64,000 nucleotides of DNA from Marisa cornuarietis (GCA_004794655.1 SMMW01000622.1:9483501-9547500), one strand, 5' to 3'; counted from the stretch's first letter, positions 50,739 through 62,805 are shown. Program-made: numbers and translations. The notes: generated from the letters alone by a model not told the origin.

Positions 50739-51594
50739 TTTTTCAGACCAACACCAGTTCCACTGCGTTTACTCGGACTTGGAGCAGACTTGCTATAATA
50801 TTAAAGAAACCCCCATCACTCTAATCTCAAAATGTAAGTTCTTCAACGTACTGTCCTCATTAAGAACTTAATCGAGCTTAATATGTTTTCTTTTTAAATA
50901 AAATGTTCAAATCAATCAGCTAGCAACATCTAGATCGGGAGACCAACAAGCCGGAAACAGAAGACGTATTGAATCAAATTATTTTGGTCTCCTTGCTAAG
51001 CTGCTTGGATTTGTAGATTAACTACATCCTAAATATCCGCATTGCTATTGTCTTATTGCGTTAAAGATTTTCTTCTAGCTTAAAAATGTTCAGGTGTGCT
51101 CAATTATTTTGTCGTTATTACCTCTCGAGAAGGAAACTTTGAAGTAACAATGATGTCTTTTTGACTCCTTTGGCTTGATAGGAAAATACAGTGCTAGGCA
51201 GTTGCACATATAGTGCAACTCAAAACGCATTTATAAGCACATACACTTATACACCTGTAACTCATACACATACTCACATAGCTGCGGAGAGAGAGAGAGA
51301 GAGGATGGAATCAAAAGGGAGCCATCAAAAATTAACACTCTGGCGAATTCTAAGACTTGAGACTTCAACACTTCGGCATTAACCAGCCCTTTACCATCTA
51401 TCTGCTAATAAGCCGCAGTACATTGTATTATCTCCTATATGTTGTTGTTGTTGTTGTTGTTGTATGTGTGTATGCGTGCGTCCGTACGTGTGTGTAATGT
51501 AAATTCTACAGTTTTGTCTGCTTGCACCATCAAAAGAAATTATAATGCCTTCTTTTGTTTCTTAGCTGACAGGGCATTACGAGGGTCAGGATGA
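47153..51594 (+). CDS. Secreted eight-cysteine protein (family member 2)
   Basis: Five exons: 47153-47195, 49630-49786, 50209-50309, 50747-50833, 51566-51594, giving 138 aa. Exon 1 encodes a signal peptide (MKACAVLFFLSAFWASA). Cysteines at 26, 38, 59, 66, 75, 88, 107 and 116 have exactly the spacing of the 39913 gene (x11, x20, x6, x8, x12, x18, x8), and intron phases 1, 2, 1, 1 are the same. Exon 3 is 101 nt in both genes. Shared residues include SE after Cys1, FG.AH after Cys2 and CW at Cys6. It lacks the heptad region and the Met-rich tail. The last exon is short (SDRALRGSG, stop), with a good acceptor (CTTCTTTTGTTTCTTAG); this exon is the least certain. Intron 1 is 2.4 kb and holds a MITE. 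Function unknown. Confidence 0.7.
47399..47646. mobile_element. MITE, GGCCAGTTGCACAAC family, in intron 1 of member 2
   Basis: It begins GGCCAGTTGCACAACATGTT and ends GTGTTGTGCAACTGGCC. The interior aligns in reverse orientation with 39083-39345 (GTACTGACAGGA, AAAGTGTTTAAAATTAGAAATG). The flanks TTTGG and CTTGG are a 5-bp duplication with one mismatch. Confidence 0.75.
47850..47990. repeat. T/G-rich low-complexity tract
   Basis: About 140 bp of TTTG/TTTTG-type units on the plus strand in intron 1 of family member 2. Confidence 0.8.
50347..50398. repeat. (TG)n microsatellite in intron 3 of member 2
   Basis: About 26 TG units starting 38 bp after the exon 3 donor. Confidence 0.95.
50663..50738. 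repeat. (ATC)n microsatellite abutting a splice acceptor
   Basis: About 25 ATC units end 8 bp before the acceptor AG (50745-50746) of exon 4 of the second secreted gene, leaving only TTTTTTC between the array and the AG. Confidence 0.95.
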
Positions 51595-51817
51595 TCAGGA
51601 CACGCTTCCAGAAGAAAGGCTTTCATAAACATAAAGTCTGTCTTCTCCAGTATTGTCTCCACAAACTTTGAAGACGTTTCTAGGACGAGTCCAAGAATCA
51701 CACGAAATCTCAAAAAGTAATACAATGGACATTAAAACATTAACATGACTTTTGTCATCATTATTATATGTTTAATGGCATGTGGAAACAGGTATATTTG
51801 TGTGTTTGCTTGGGGAT

Positions 51818-51819
51818 GC

Positions 51820-51861
<42 letters not shown>
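51818..51861. repeat. (GC)n(GT)n microsatellite
   Basis: Eight or so CG units, able to form Z-DNA, followed by GT units. Confidence 0.9.
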
Positions 51862-51865
<4 letters not shown>

Positions 51866-52317
51866 AGAGACTTTAAAGAGAGAAGGACTAGCAGCTCAAG
51901 CGCGGGAACAGATAACTTGCGTCGCGCATGCGCTGGACTCGTTGCTTCGTTTTTTCCGGTTTCACTTTACACAGTGTGTCACAGAGCTACTGTCGTAATT
52001 ATTTTGAGATATGTGTGTGTGAAGATAATAAGTGATCTATTATAATATGCAGTCTGTTGTAATATGTTAAATAATTTTATAAGATAAGCTAACACAACGC
52101 ACGATGAGAATGTGTTCAAACAACACGTTAAAAAATCAGTAAACAAGGATTTAAATGTGTTACAGAATAAATCGAGTTTAAGGTACGTTCCTTAGAGCCT
52201 TAGTCTGAATTTACAGTGAATTAAATTCATTAAGAAACGATAAACTCCCTATAAACCGCCTTCTGTAACCACTCAGAAAGACAATGAGGTAGAGAGCGAG
52301 AGCTTGCTGACATAACC

Positions 52318-53060
52318 GAAAAGAGCAAAGTTATGATCAATGGCAACGGCAAAGCAGAGATCCTTATGAACGGGGTACACCTCGAAGAGGTAAGCAGCTT
52401 CAAGTACTTGGGAGCCACCCTCTCCAAGGACGGCAGCTCCACGCTAGATATCCGCATCAGGATCGCAACAGCAACAGGAACAGCAGCAATGGCTAGGCTA
52501 GATAGGATCTGGCATAGCCACAAGATAAGGTTCACTACCAAGTACAGGCTATACAAATCCCTGGTAGTGCCGATCCTGCTCTACGGATGTGACACGTGGA
52601 CTGTGCTCGCCGAAACGGAAAGGAGAATCCAGGCATTCGAGAACAAGTGCCTGAGGAGGCTGCTCCGGATCTCATACAAAGAACATAAAACCAACGACTT
52701 TGTAAGAAACAAGAGTGCCACACTCCTAGGACACCAGGAACCTCTACTATCAACAGTCAAGCGACGTAAGCTGGTCTTCTCTGGCCATGTGACCCGGCAC
52801 GACACCTTGTCGAAGACTATCCTTCAAGGCACCTTGGAGTGTGGCCGACGCCGAGGTGGCCAGAGAAAGAACTGGGTTACGAACGTCAAAGACTGGACTG
52901 GTCGTCCTGTACAGGACCTGCTGACTATCGCCCACAAAAGGCAAGAGTGGCGGGCCCTGTCAGCTGCCGCTTCTATCCATGTGCTCCTCCCAACGCCAGG
53001 TGCCAGGCAAGGGACGACTGACTGACTGACTGACTGACTGACTGACTGACTGACTGACTG
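52318..53060 (+). mobile_element. RTE-like LINE 3' end with intact C-terminal frame
   Basis: One uninterrupted frame (52333-53025) encodes SSFKYLGATLSKDGSS, YRLYKSLVVPILLYGCDTWT, ENKCLRRLLRISYKEHKTND, LLSTVKRRKLVFSGHVTRHD and TLSKTILQGTLECGRRRGGQ, the standard post-RT region of this LINE class. The RT catalytic core and endonuclease are absent (5' truncation). The copy ends in a tandem (TGAC)n tail at 53011-53060. The unbroken 230-codon frame points to a recent insertion compared with the other LINE pieces here. Confidence 0.8.
53011..53060 (+). repeat. (TGAC)n LINE tail
   Basis: About twelve TGAC/GACT units directly follow the last codons of the LINE frame. Confidence 0.9.
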
Positions 53061-55089
53061 ACCATCATCTTGACTTTAAAATAAATACATATACTATAAT
53101 ACAACGCTCTGTTTGAGCAAATATAGTTTACATTATGATTCATATATCAAAAATATTTATAAAAGCATACTTTTTAAGAAGATTTCTTCAGTAGCCAAGG
53201 ATTCTCTATTATGAGGATTCTATATTATGCTCGCGGGTACAAAACAAAGAGACCGGAAGCTGCCTGTCAATAAGTTAAGCAAACAACTCGCTATCCTTTT
53301 CCTTCTTAACGAACAATATAAGAGATATATAAAGAATATTAACCCAGGAAGTCGAGCGCAGAGAATGAAAGTTTGAAGTTGTTTTTCCATGGCTGTGACA
53401 GGAAAACTGATTTCCATGGAAGATAAAGATTGATGAAGGAGAAGGCTGGTTTTGCTTTCTTTATGGCATATCCTAAACACAGTGAGCCACTTACGGGTAT
53501 ATGGCCTTAACTGTCTTACGACCTTTTAATCTATATCACCTTTTACCCACGTGATAAAACGAAAAGGCAAGCTTAAAGATATAGTAGAGCGCAACTAAAT
53601 AAAACTCATACTATTTTTCTGAGGAATCTAGTGTGTGAATTTCCTTTCCGCCCATAAACACCATTCACAACAAGAGGTCAAAAACACATATTTCAGGAAA
53701 AGAAATGGATATGTTTACATTGTGAAGACCTCAGCCAATAGGAGAGCTGGGATCAAGTTAAATAGACGTATTTGCGTACAAACTTCTTCACTTGAGGTGA
53801 CTGTTCTTAGTGTAGTGTAACTAGAGAAAAAAAGGGTATTTACCCAGATTTGGGGAAATAATATCTTCCATTGAGTTTAACCCAGTGATAAGAACTTTTC
53901 TTAGATTTTTAAAGAGAAGCCAGGCGTAGCAAGTCGGGTGGGAATGAATGGGATTAGTAGGCGCACAGAATGACGTTCACGCTGGTAAACGCACGCATGC
54001 ATACACGTATACAACAGCTTTATTCAAGCTGTATATTGAAGTATACTTAAGAGTAATCAATTTCTAAACAACACAATATAGATAAGCGTATTTATTCATC
54101 ACTGTCGTCTGTGAAAGATTCTGTAACAAGAAAACGTCATGTATCGCAAAAGAGCGAATTAACTCGCATAATTGTACAAATATTACATGACATACATAAG
54201 ATTGATATTTTAAAAGCGTTTAAGACAATTTCTTATTATTTATTTATTTACAGGTATCTGTTGGCATTTTCAGTTCATGCAGTTTCAAACACATTTCGGT
54301 CTTACACTGTTTCAATTTTGTGGTTTGATAAATATGCTCTGCAGCCCGGGACTAGCAAAAAACACCTCAATACATGTACAAGTTAATATTTATATCAACA
54401 CATCCTGTTTTGTGACTGTAGGCTCATTTAGTGTACAATATTGCAAGCATCTACATGGTCGAGAACAAAGATTATATATGTACATGAATTTTCGTAATTT
54501 GAAGTTCAGCGGTCAACTTAGTGATCGTGTGCCATACATCCTTCTAGATCATTGCCAGGGCTAAATATGATTGTGAGCACGTTGACATTTTGCCATGAAC
54601 AAAAAATGTGACGGAAAACCTAGAAGTATTGTTGTGAACACTCAGTAATATTACTGTGAACGCGTAACATCTTGATCTTCAGTCAGAAGTTTTCTCCCTT
54701 TGGAAATTAATCATCACCGACATGTTAGCGGAACAGCAAATAAATTTCCACGCAAATTTGAGAATGAGGGTTCGCAGGTAACATATGAGCGCACACCAGG
54801 CCTTAATTGTAAATAAGGAAAAAGGGTCGTGGTAAAAATGTTTAGAAGTTTCTAAACTCCCTTTTTCACAAGTGTGCCGTTTTCACTTCTGGCCTTCCTG
54901 TGAGCCTTAAGAATCAGAATTTTGAAGAGTCGAGAAGTGTTGCAATTTTGTCACTTAGTTTAACGGAAAATTGTAGATCCATCTTCTTTCCCTTTCCCTT
55001 TTTCATTAATTTTTCAATCTATTTACACTCTGTTTTGATTCTGAGGCACGAAAGTGCATGCGCGCAAATAAAAACTCTTGCGTGTGTCA

Positions 55090-55232
55090 CATACACACAC
55101 ACGCACGCACACACACACACGCACATTATATATAAGTAAACACACGCGCACGTCAACGCACACAAATATACACTTGCATACATATATACATGTGTGTATA
55201 TATATATTTAAAGAAACACGCACGCGCACGCG

Positions 55233-55280
<48 letters not shown>
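55090..55280. repeat. CA-rich compound microsatellite
   Basis: Interrupted (CA)n, (CG/CA)n and (TA)n runs, with a pure (CA)n block at 55232-55279. Long open frames of alternating Thr-His across it are artefacts. Confidence 0.9.
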
Positions 55281-55524
55281 ACATGTGATCTTCATTTCTA
55301 TCCTGGTAACCGTTTCTCCGTCATCTTCACCGTCAGCTGCAGCATCCTCTTTGTTGACAATGCATGACGACGTTCTATTGAAAATTTCAGTAAAAAATCT
55401 TGTTGTCGATTCAGTGCCAGGCTGCAACTGCGTCGGGATCAGGAACATGCATCCCGTAAAGTGTCGGAAAGTTGACAAGATGTTAACGAGATGTTCTTCA
55501 CGAGGCGCAAAATCGGCTGCTTGC

Positions 55525-55843
55525 TCACAATTTCGTAAGACCAATGTTTGGGTCGAAGGCATTGTTTATGTAGGCGTGGTCATTTTTGGTGGTGGAGTGG
55601 TCATCGTAACTGCTGACATACGGGGCGATTGCCGAGTTACTGTCACCGTTGCCTTTCTCTATATTGCCAGGGGACTTCTCGTTCGATACGTCGACTGCCA
55701 TTTCGAGTTTCACACCGGTCTCTCTACGCGCAAACCAAGCTGCAGTTGGCCGCGTCATCTAGACAGAATAAAACCCCAGAGAACCACTTAAGACGTTTTC
55801 TTTCTTGTAACTGGGAATGGTGGCATTTTAATGGAAAATTATG

Positions 55844-55929
<86 letters not shown>

Positions 55930-58900
55930 TCAAAGTATTTTTCGAAACGTAATGAGCTTTACCGTCAGAGAGAGGAATATGATGCAGAAATGCTTCTTAT
56001 TATTAAGTCATGATATCTTTCAAGACATTTTTAAAAGAAAAAATATACACTCGACAACTCGACCCCTTTGTCGACTAAATGTTTCCCAGAGAGTACAAAC
56101 AGGACACGTAACATACCTTCGAAGTTGCACAAATGTGGTGACAGCCCCAGAGTACAATTAGAGCAACTGGGAAGATGACGATAAGCCAGTACAAGAGATT
56201 CGCCCAGTCAGGGGTTTGTGCCTTGAACTGGAAACCTTTGAAGATGATCAGCGCCTGAACACAGATCAGGATACAGGACTCAGTCTGACATCATCTTCTC
56301 ATTTATGAACTATAAACTAAGTTTAAATTCTGTTTGGAAGATTGAATGATACGGGTAGTTGGAAAGTATTTGGTGGAATGGTTTATCGCCGTGTCCAGGC
56401 AGAAAGAAAGGATGAGGTTTGAAAGTTTAAAGGGTTTAAACATGGATTTTAAACAAGTAGATTTTCCCCCAGTGATTTGCTAAGTTTATAAAATGATAAA
56501 AAATATTCATCCATAAAAAATAAGAGCGTATAATGTCTGACGTTTAGAGAGTGTAACCTTTGCAAGACACTTCAAGCAATGAGATTCTGTCCTGTGCACA
56601 TCTGTGTCATCTTCATGGCGCCACGTTGGGGCATACCATGCACTTTAGCCTTGATGCCGCAAATGTATGCGAGTTCCAATATGACGACACTGATTTCCTT
56701 TCTGAGTTGATTAGAATTTAGAAAATAGTATTAAATTTTTTTAACACCCTGGTTGGGTAGACTGGTTTTTTATGCATTGATCATTTTTTTAAAATTCCCT
56801 TATTCCTATAAGTCAGACACAGGATGCTGGGAGACCTAGTCAGCTTTGTCTTTTTTTCCTTTTCTTTGTACCGCTGATGAAACACCCACATTCATACAAA
56901 ACCTTGAACCTCCGGTCCTTCCGCTTGACCTACTGCCCTCGACCTAAGTTACCTGAGTTTTAAATAACCTGGTTATTTTGGGTTTATATATCAGGCAGAG
57001 GAGGAGGGAAGGGGGAGGCGCGTACACACACACATATATATATATATTATACCGACTTCCTTGGGTTTTGGATTTGACCTTCATTTAATCAGGCCTACGT
57101 GGAAGGCCAGGGTGACCGAATGCGGCCACGTGACAGTACCGGAAGTGGGGCGAGAGATTCTGGAAGATTCGATGGGGGAGGGTATATAAAAATCCGGAGT
57201 TGGTGGCTTAGGGAGCGCCTCTTCTTGAGGTTCTTTTATGGATATCGTTGATAGTTTAGTCACCGGGTGTGTTTGTTTAACTGTGAAGATTGTACTTCAG
57301 AGTTCAGATTTCTGTCTTGTGGATATTATTTCGTCTTCCGACACTATACGGAACAAATTAAATAGTCATCGTAACTATTGGAAAAAGTAAACTCTTTGTT
57401 GCGATTTCTTGCATGACTAGCTCACCCATGCGTAACAACGGAAGGGAAATATTGTGTGGGTTACAATATTTTCCATTAAACCAAACAGAGTCGTTTGAAA
57501 AAAATGTACTCTGGTGGGCCTTTAAATGCTGGAAGTGAGCGTTTCTATCGAAGCAGGGTGGAGGAATCACACGCGTATGATGCTTCTTTCAAAACTTTAC
57601 AAATACGATCCAGACAGATTCTCACAAACCTTTTAGGGGAAATGGAAAAAAGCTATAGGTGAAAGGCTTCAAGGTACTTACCGTTAACAGAACAGGGGCG
57701 ATGACCATCCAGCAAACCTTGAAATAGAGAAACGGTTCTCTCCCAACCATGCACCGTACGTCTTCTGCAAAGTTCTTGTAACCTGTGAAACAGAAAGTTA
57801 AGTCTGAGGTTGAAGAAAATCGAGCGAAAGAATGAAAACTTGCATGCCAAGCAAGAATGTATTTTCATTTTTCCTAGCATTTAAGTCTTTTTACTATTGC
57901 CCCATTCTCCCACGAGTGCGAATGACGGCACACCAGAGTAGGTACAGTTTCTTTCTGGTTTGGTAAGAGAAGCATTTGTTACAAGACTATAAGTAGAAGA
58001 CTTGAATTCGACTCACCGTACAAAACGACTACCACCATAAACTCCATCAGCCCCACAACCAGCATTGGAAACCCCAGCACAGCCGAGTCTACCAGGTCCA
58101 GAAGATAGAAGCCGCTCTGCAAGCATGGGAAGACAAATGACGGTCAAAGAATCAACAAAGTTGCATGACATCATAAAAGTTTAAACAGGTAATACGATAA
58201 CACTTTTGAAAAACGTTTTCATCGATTCGCATTCTTGTCTATACGTAATGTATAAACTATACAAAACAACCACATACACAATAATATTTTCTGCAGCTAT
58301 TCGTGTATCTTCTTATATATGTAATATGTTTTTAATTTTTATTGCGTACACACATACATATTTAACACTATTTTATACATATATGTACATACCCATGTAT
58401 GATATGTATGTGTTGTGCGTATGTATGGTACTGTTCGTGTATTATAATGTGTTTGTCTATATCATTATGTATTTGTGCGGGCTCCTACTTGTGTAACTAG
58501 AGGTATGCCCAGCAGAAATGCGCCTGCGCACACAGAGATCCTAAATAGCAGAATACGGCGGCCATTGCGGAAAAACTTTGGGTACTCGTCAATGAAGGAT
58601 GTAACCACTGTTTCCACGTTCGAAAACTGCAGTAAAAACACCATTTACATTTACCACCATAGTTCTCACAGTAAAAAACCTTGAATGCAAGCTAAGTTTA
58701 GTTTATCATTATTTTTTTTTACATTAGACAAATTGAAACTTTGTTTAACTTCCGTCTTTTACTTTTAACTCTTAATCCCCCAAAAGTACTTTTGCAGCTC
58801 TTTTCCTGGAATGAAAGTCTGATGCATACATTATCTGGTTTGGTGAAAATATATTTTGAAACATCTGTCAACAGGATATATTGTTTACTTAAACATTTTA

Positions 58901-61753
58901 AGGAGGGTACGAAGGAACTGCTGAATCGTTATCAATAATAATATCAATATACCATGGTGCAGAAACTGCTCATTGTTAGCGAGTATTGAACGAAAGTCTG
59001 TGACTGAATCTACCCGGTACACAAAAACAAGTGACGTGCATTACCTGAGTGCTAAACCCCAGCATGCACACCATGATGAAAAATAATATGGCCCACAGAG
59101 GAGACACAGGCATTTGCCCAATGGCTTCCGGGTACACGACGAAAGCAAGACCTGGACCTGGAAAAGAAACCAAGAAACAGAACGTTGGTGGGAGGGAAAC
59201 AGGCTATTAAAACTCCCCGGAATTTTGCCAGAAACAAGTTCTAGTGGCTTTTAATCTTCGGATCCCTCAACAGGTAAGACAGGTCTTACAAACATCCGCA
59301 AAGGCTTCTTTGGTAAGTATAAAAATATGATTGTCTCAAAGTTAGAAAGTAATTGTATAGTCACTATTAACATTTATTAAAAAGAAGTGATAATTAAAAT
59401 TAAATGTCTTTATTGGCTTAGAAAAAATATTTATTAAATAGGACCTGTAGAAAAACTATATTTTAATCTAAAAAAAGTATTGATTTTGAATTATACTCAA
59501 AATAAAAGTTACAGTCTAAGCAAAAAATCATCTACACTGCCGATAAAAATCGTTTTTAAATAAATTGTTTTAAAAATATTCTTTAATTTCCCTTTAACTC
59601 TAAAATGATGTATTTAAGTAGTATTAATAATAATACGATGTTGTCTGTATGAAGAAAGTTTTCGTTGTGCTCAGCAAAGTAACTCGAGCATGAGAAACTC
59701 TTCATATGACTACAACGTGATGTTAAGGGCGCGAAAGTTTCTTCAAATGACAGGCTCACCTCCCTGTGTGACACTGCCTACGTCAGTTTGTTTAATATGT
59801 GCCATGTAGCCCAGGGTTGAGAAGACCACGAAACCTGCATAGAAGCTTGTCAAGCAGTTGATGATTGGAACCACGAAGGCATCTCTGTCGAAAGAGAAAG
59901 ATTCTGTTCTAGTACAGTTATAACCAAATGGAATCAAAGAAAAACTTAATGAGAAAAAAAGATTGTAACAGAAGATAATGGAACTGACTCCCTGAGAGAA
60001 CTGGTCTAGTATACAGACAGACTAAAATACACGACAGACAAGCAGACTAACAAGCAGGAGTTAGGCAATCGAGAATGAGTAAAGCTCACCTGATGACATT
60101 ATTCTTGAAATTATTGTAGCTGGCCATGGCAATGAGACCACCGCTACAACAGCTGAGAGAGAAGAAGATCTGCACTGCCGCATCACTCCAAACCTGTTAA
60201 AAAGGTATTGGCAAGGTATCTAACATGCAGTATCATACTCTACATTCATGTCACTAAGATGTCACAAAAGTGCCAGAGGTCTGCAGGGTGTCATTAAGTT
60301 GTGGTAAACCTAAACACAGTAATACTGAAGCGTCACTTAGAAGTCATTAAGACTAAAACGAAGAATCTCTCCGAGGTGAGAAAGAGGTCGTAAGCGAAAC
60401 ACCAACTCCTACCGCAGCGTCACTGAGACGATCCCATCGAGGGGTCAGATAGAATTTGATGCCTTCGTGGGCGCCATCCAGCATGGCGACTCTGACGAGC
60501 AGGATTGTCAGCAACACGTAGGGAAACACCGACGTGAAGTACACCACCTGCAACAGAATGACTACGTGACGTACATTGCATGCGTTACACCTAATGTCTG
60601 ACATACACAATAATATGGGAAGTACAGCACAAGAAGCCAATAAATCTGCGAAGTGCACCATAACTGGAAACAGTGAAGCAAAATATGCCAACTTAAACTG
60701 TTGGTGTGCTTCGATCACCAAATAGAATTACTGTTTATGTTGCAGCAGATCTTATATAATGACCTTCCATGAATAGTCAGTCAGGCAAGCAACCACACAA
60801 AAGGTAGATAGATAGACAAGACAAGACAAGACAAGATAAAATTCTTTATTTCAGTAGGCTCATGCCCATAACCGATGTTGGGGGAGTGTGTGTAGGGGGA
60901 ATCAAAAATGAAAGTACAAAATACCTAAATACACTGTCCTTACTTCATTAAAAATACAACATTTTTAATGTGCTATTTAATAATATAATATAATAATATC
61001 AGTAGTTCGCAAATTATTTGTTTTCTCTAATCTGCAGTGCTTTATACAGATAGTAGGCAACATTTTGGATCAAGTTTAAACAGTTGCTTGCAAATAAAAT
61101 AGATAAACGATAGATAGATAAATCTGGTCTGACCTTGCCAAGGGACTGAATCCCCTTGAACAGTACAGCAAACACGATGGCAAAGCAAGCCAAGTTACAC
61201 AGCATGAGCTGCCACTGCACGGTCCCACCTTCGCTGATATCATTTGTCCGACTCAAGATGTCGTCTCTGATCAGATGAAAAGAGCAGCGGTCAGAACAAT
61301 GTCTTTCTCTCTCCTTCTCTTTCTCTCGTTCACACACGTGGGCTTATACAATTATATATCATGCAAACGGACACGTGTGTGCAAGAAAATAAGCTACAAA
61401 ATGCAGTCTTTTCCAAGCATGTTTCTGATTTCTGCATAACGAATAAAATCAACAACCAGTCAAGAACCAGTAAGAATATCAGCAAGCTTAATTTGCAGAG
61501 ACTCACCTAAAATAGATTTCACTTGGAGATATCGGGTTAGTGGGCAGTTTGACCCCGGCTGTAATTAAACGAACAAGATTTTCCACACTTTTGTTTGCGA
61601 AAAAAACAGCTGCCACTTAACTACAGCGACAACAATTGTCCTTAAAATATTTTTAATGCCCAGATAATCCTAGTGATTGCTCTCTCACACTTCGTAATTG
61701 GCAAGTCCAAGTAAAGTTGAGAACAGAATTCTAAAGTCAACCATAAAGGTGCC

Positions 61754-61838
<85 letters not shown>

Positions 61839-62805
61839 AAAGAGAGATTAGTCAGTAGTTGCTACAGGGGTACGTTCACAAATACGACTGTCCACTCACT
61901 GCAGTTCAACCCAAAGGAGTTATTCTCCATGAACAACTCTTTGTCTATCTCCGTTAGATTCTGCGAATACAAGAGACAGTCGCAGCTCTTGCAGTCTATC
62001 CAGGGCAGGTGGTCAGTCAGCGAGGAGATGAGAAAGCGAAAGGCCCATGCGATGACGATGTTGTAGTAGATCATCAGAATACAAGAGACAGCTGTAACGG
62101 CAAACCCTAGACCTACAAACGTGAATAGCGAAAAAAAAAATCCTGTAAGTCTTTTCTTCAGTTTTGTTTCATATGAGTTGCATAACTGTTTCAAGTTATT
62201 TATTATTGATCTAAAACTTATGGATAAACTCTGTATTGGAATTCTTTTGATGATACTATCAATATCTGGAATCTCCTGCTTCTGCATTTTCATGCTTGCC
62301 CTAAACTGTCAACGTTGTCAACGTTGGTTTATGTGACACCTGGAGGGGTTAGATGGCTGCGTTGTGAGTTCATTAAAGTTTATTATAGCGCGTGTGTAGT
62401 TGGTTCTTATTAAATTCCTCTCATCTGTACACCTCATACATTTTTACACACTTAGCCGTCAGTCATCGCCGATACCTTGCTGTTTTATATATCCTCACCG
62501 AATTTATGTCTCTCTACTTTGTCGATCTGATATGCCTGGTCTTTGTACAAGCGTAGTCACTTTTTCACACTTGAAAATAAATGCACGTAAAGCTTTCACT
62601 CTTTTGTGTGTTAATTAAAGGAGTTTAACTAGTCAGTAAATATAATGCAAACAATGAACGAGCTGTTACTTGCCCTTGGCAAGAGGATTGAGGTCCCAGA
62701 TACTCAGTGGACCTTTCTGGCCGAACTGACCAAAGGAGAGCTCCAAGGCGAACAGGGGAATTCCCAGAAAGACGAGGCTAACAATGTAGGGAATAAGGAA
62801 GGCGC
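55525..62805 (-). CDS. SLC6 sodium-dependent neurotransmitter transporter, glycine-transporter-like; N-terminus off the right edge
   Basis: Thirteen exons on the minus strand: 62805-62674, 62112-61900, 61558-61507, 61266-61134, 60547-60413, 60193-60090, 59884-59760, 59157-59045, 58626-58489, 58116-58017, 57782-57682, 56254-56117, 55758-55525, all in phase, about 571 residues. The first exon present starts at [11 protein letters not shown] (TM1 end/TM2). EL2 has a Cys cluster (CKSCDC) and N-glycosylation sites NLT, NNS and NCT. TM6 reads [20 protein letters not shown], then ASYNNF. TM8 has LGFSTQF at the Na2 site. These resemble glycine transporters (GGLI.ASYN; LG..TQF) more than GABA types (LGLDSQF), but subtype is not certain. 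The cytosolic tail ends LTKL, a possible class I PDZ ligand. The first intron has a GC donor (GCAAGT). TM1a lies upstream of this window. Confidence 0.9.
55846..55928. repeat. (TG)n microsatellite in the last SLC6 intron
   Basis: About 41 uninterrupted TG units between the final two SLC6 exons. Confidence 0.97.
57127..57192 (+). promoter_or_regulatory. Compact promoter-like cluster: E-box, ETS, heat-shock element, TATA
   Basis: Within 66 bp in plus orientation: CACGTG (57127-57132, with GTCACGTGGC on the other strand), ACCGGAAGTG (ETS type, about 57138), TTCTGGAAGATTC (57158-57170, three correctly phased nGAAn units, a heat-shock factor site), and TATATAAAAA (57183-57192). A start near 57215-57220 would be expected. 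The first ATG downstream (57238) opens a 50-codon frame of no recognised family. The cluster lies in an SLC6 intron on the opposite strand. No known heat-shock coding sequence follows. Confidence 0.5.
60808..60905 (-). mobile_element. LINE/SINE 3'-tail fragment
   Basis: An (ACAAG)n run (60813-60836) adjoins AAAATTCTTTATTTCAGTAGG, the reverse-complement layout of a retroelement 3' end with a pentanucleotide tail. Only the tail is recognisable. Located in an SLC6 intron. Confidence 0.4.
61754..61832. repeat. (TC)n(AC)n compound microsatellite
   Basis: About 11 TC units followed by about 29 AC units in an SLC6 intron. Confidence 0.95.

Larger units (their letters stand above)
51730..55524. other. 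Intergenic region between member 2 and the SLC6 gene
   Basis: It holds a LINE C-terminus (52318-53060) and CA-rich arrays (55090-55280). 53070-55080 is AT-rich without a recognisable gene or repeat. The genes on either side converge here (plus-strand secreted gene, minus-strand SLC6). Confidence 0.5.

Noticed and set aside
50456..50871. Open frames with poly-Ser or poly-Ile
   Set aside because: Translations of the (ATC)n array running into exon 4 of the secreted gene; only the part after 50746 in one frame is coding.
51866..51998. Alternative last exon for the second secreted gene after the GC/GT array
   Set aside because: Joining in phase gives an immediate stop with the first AG and an unrelated low-quality tail with the next AG; the exon at 51566 has a better acceptor and phase.
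54111..54564. Two plus-strand frames of about 90 codons
   Set aside because: No signal peptide, no family cysteine pattern and no splice context; AT-rich chance frames.
55078..55562. Long open frames on both strands across the CA repeats before the SLC6 last exon
   Set aside because: They consist of Thr-His or Cys-Val translations of microsatellites plus flanking sequence, with no splice or homology support. The real SLC6 tail exon ends at 55525.
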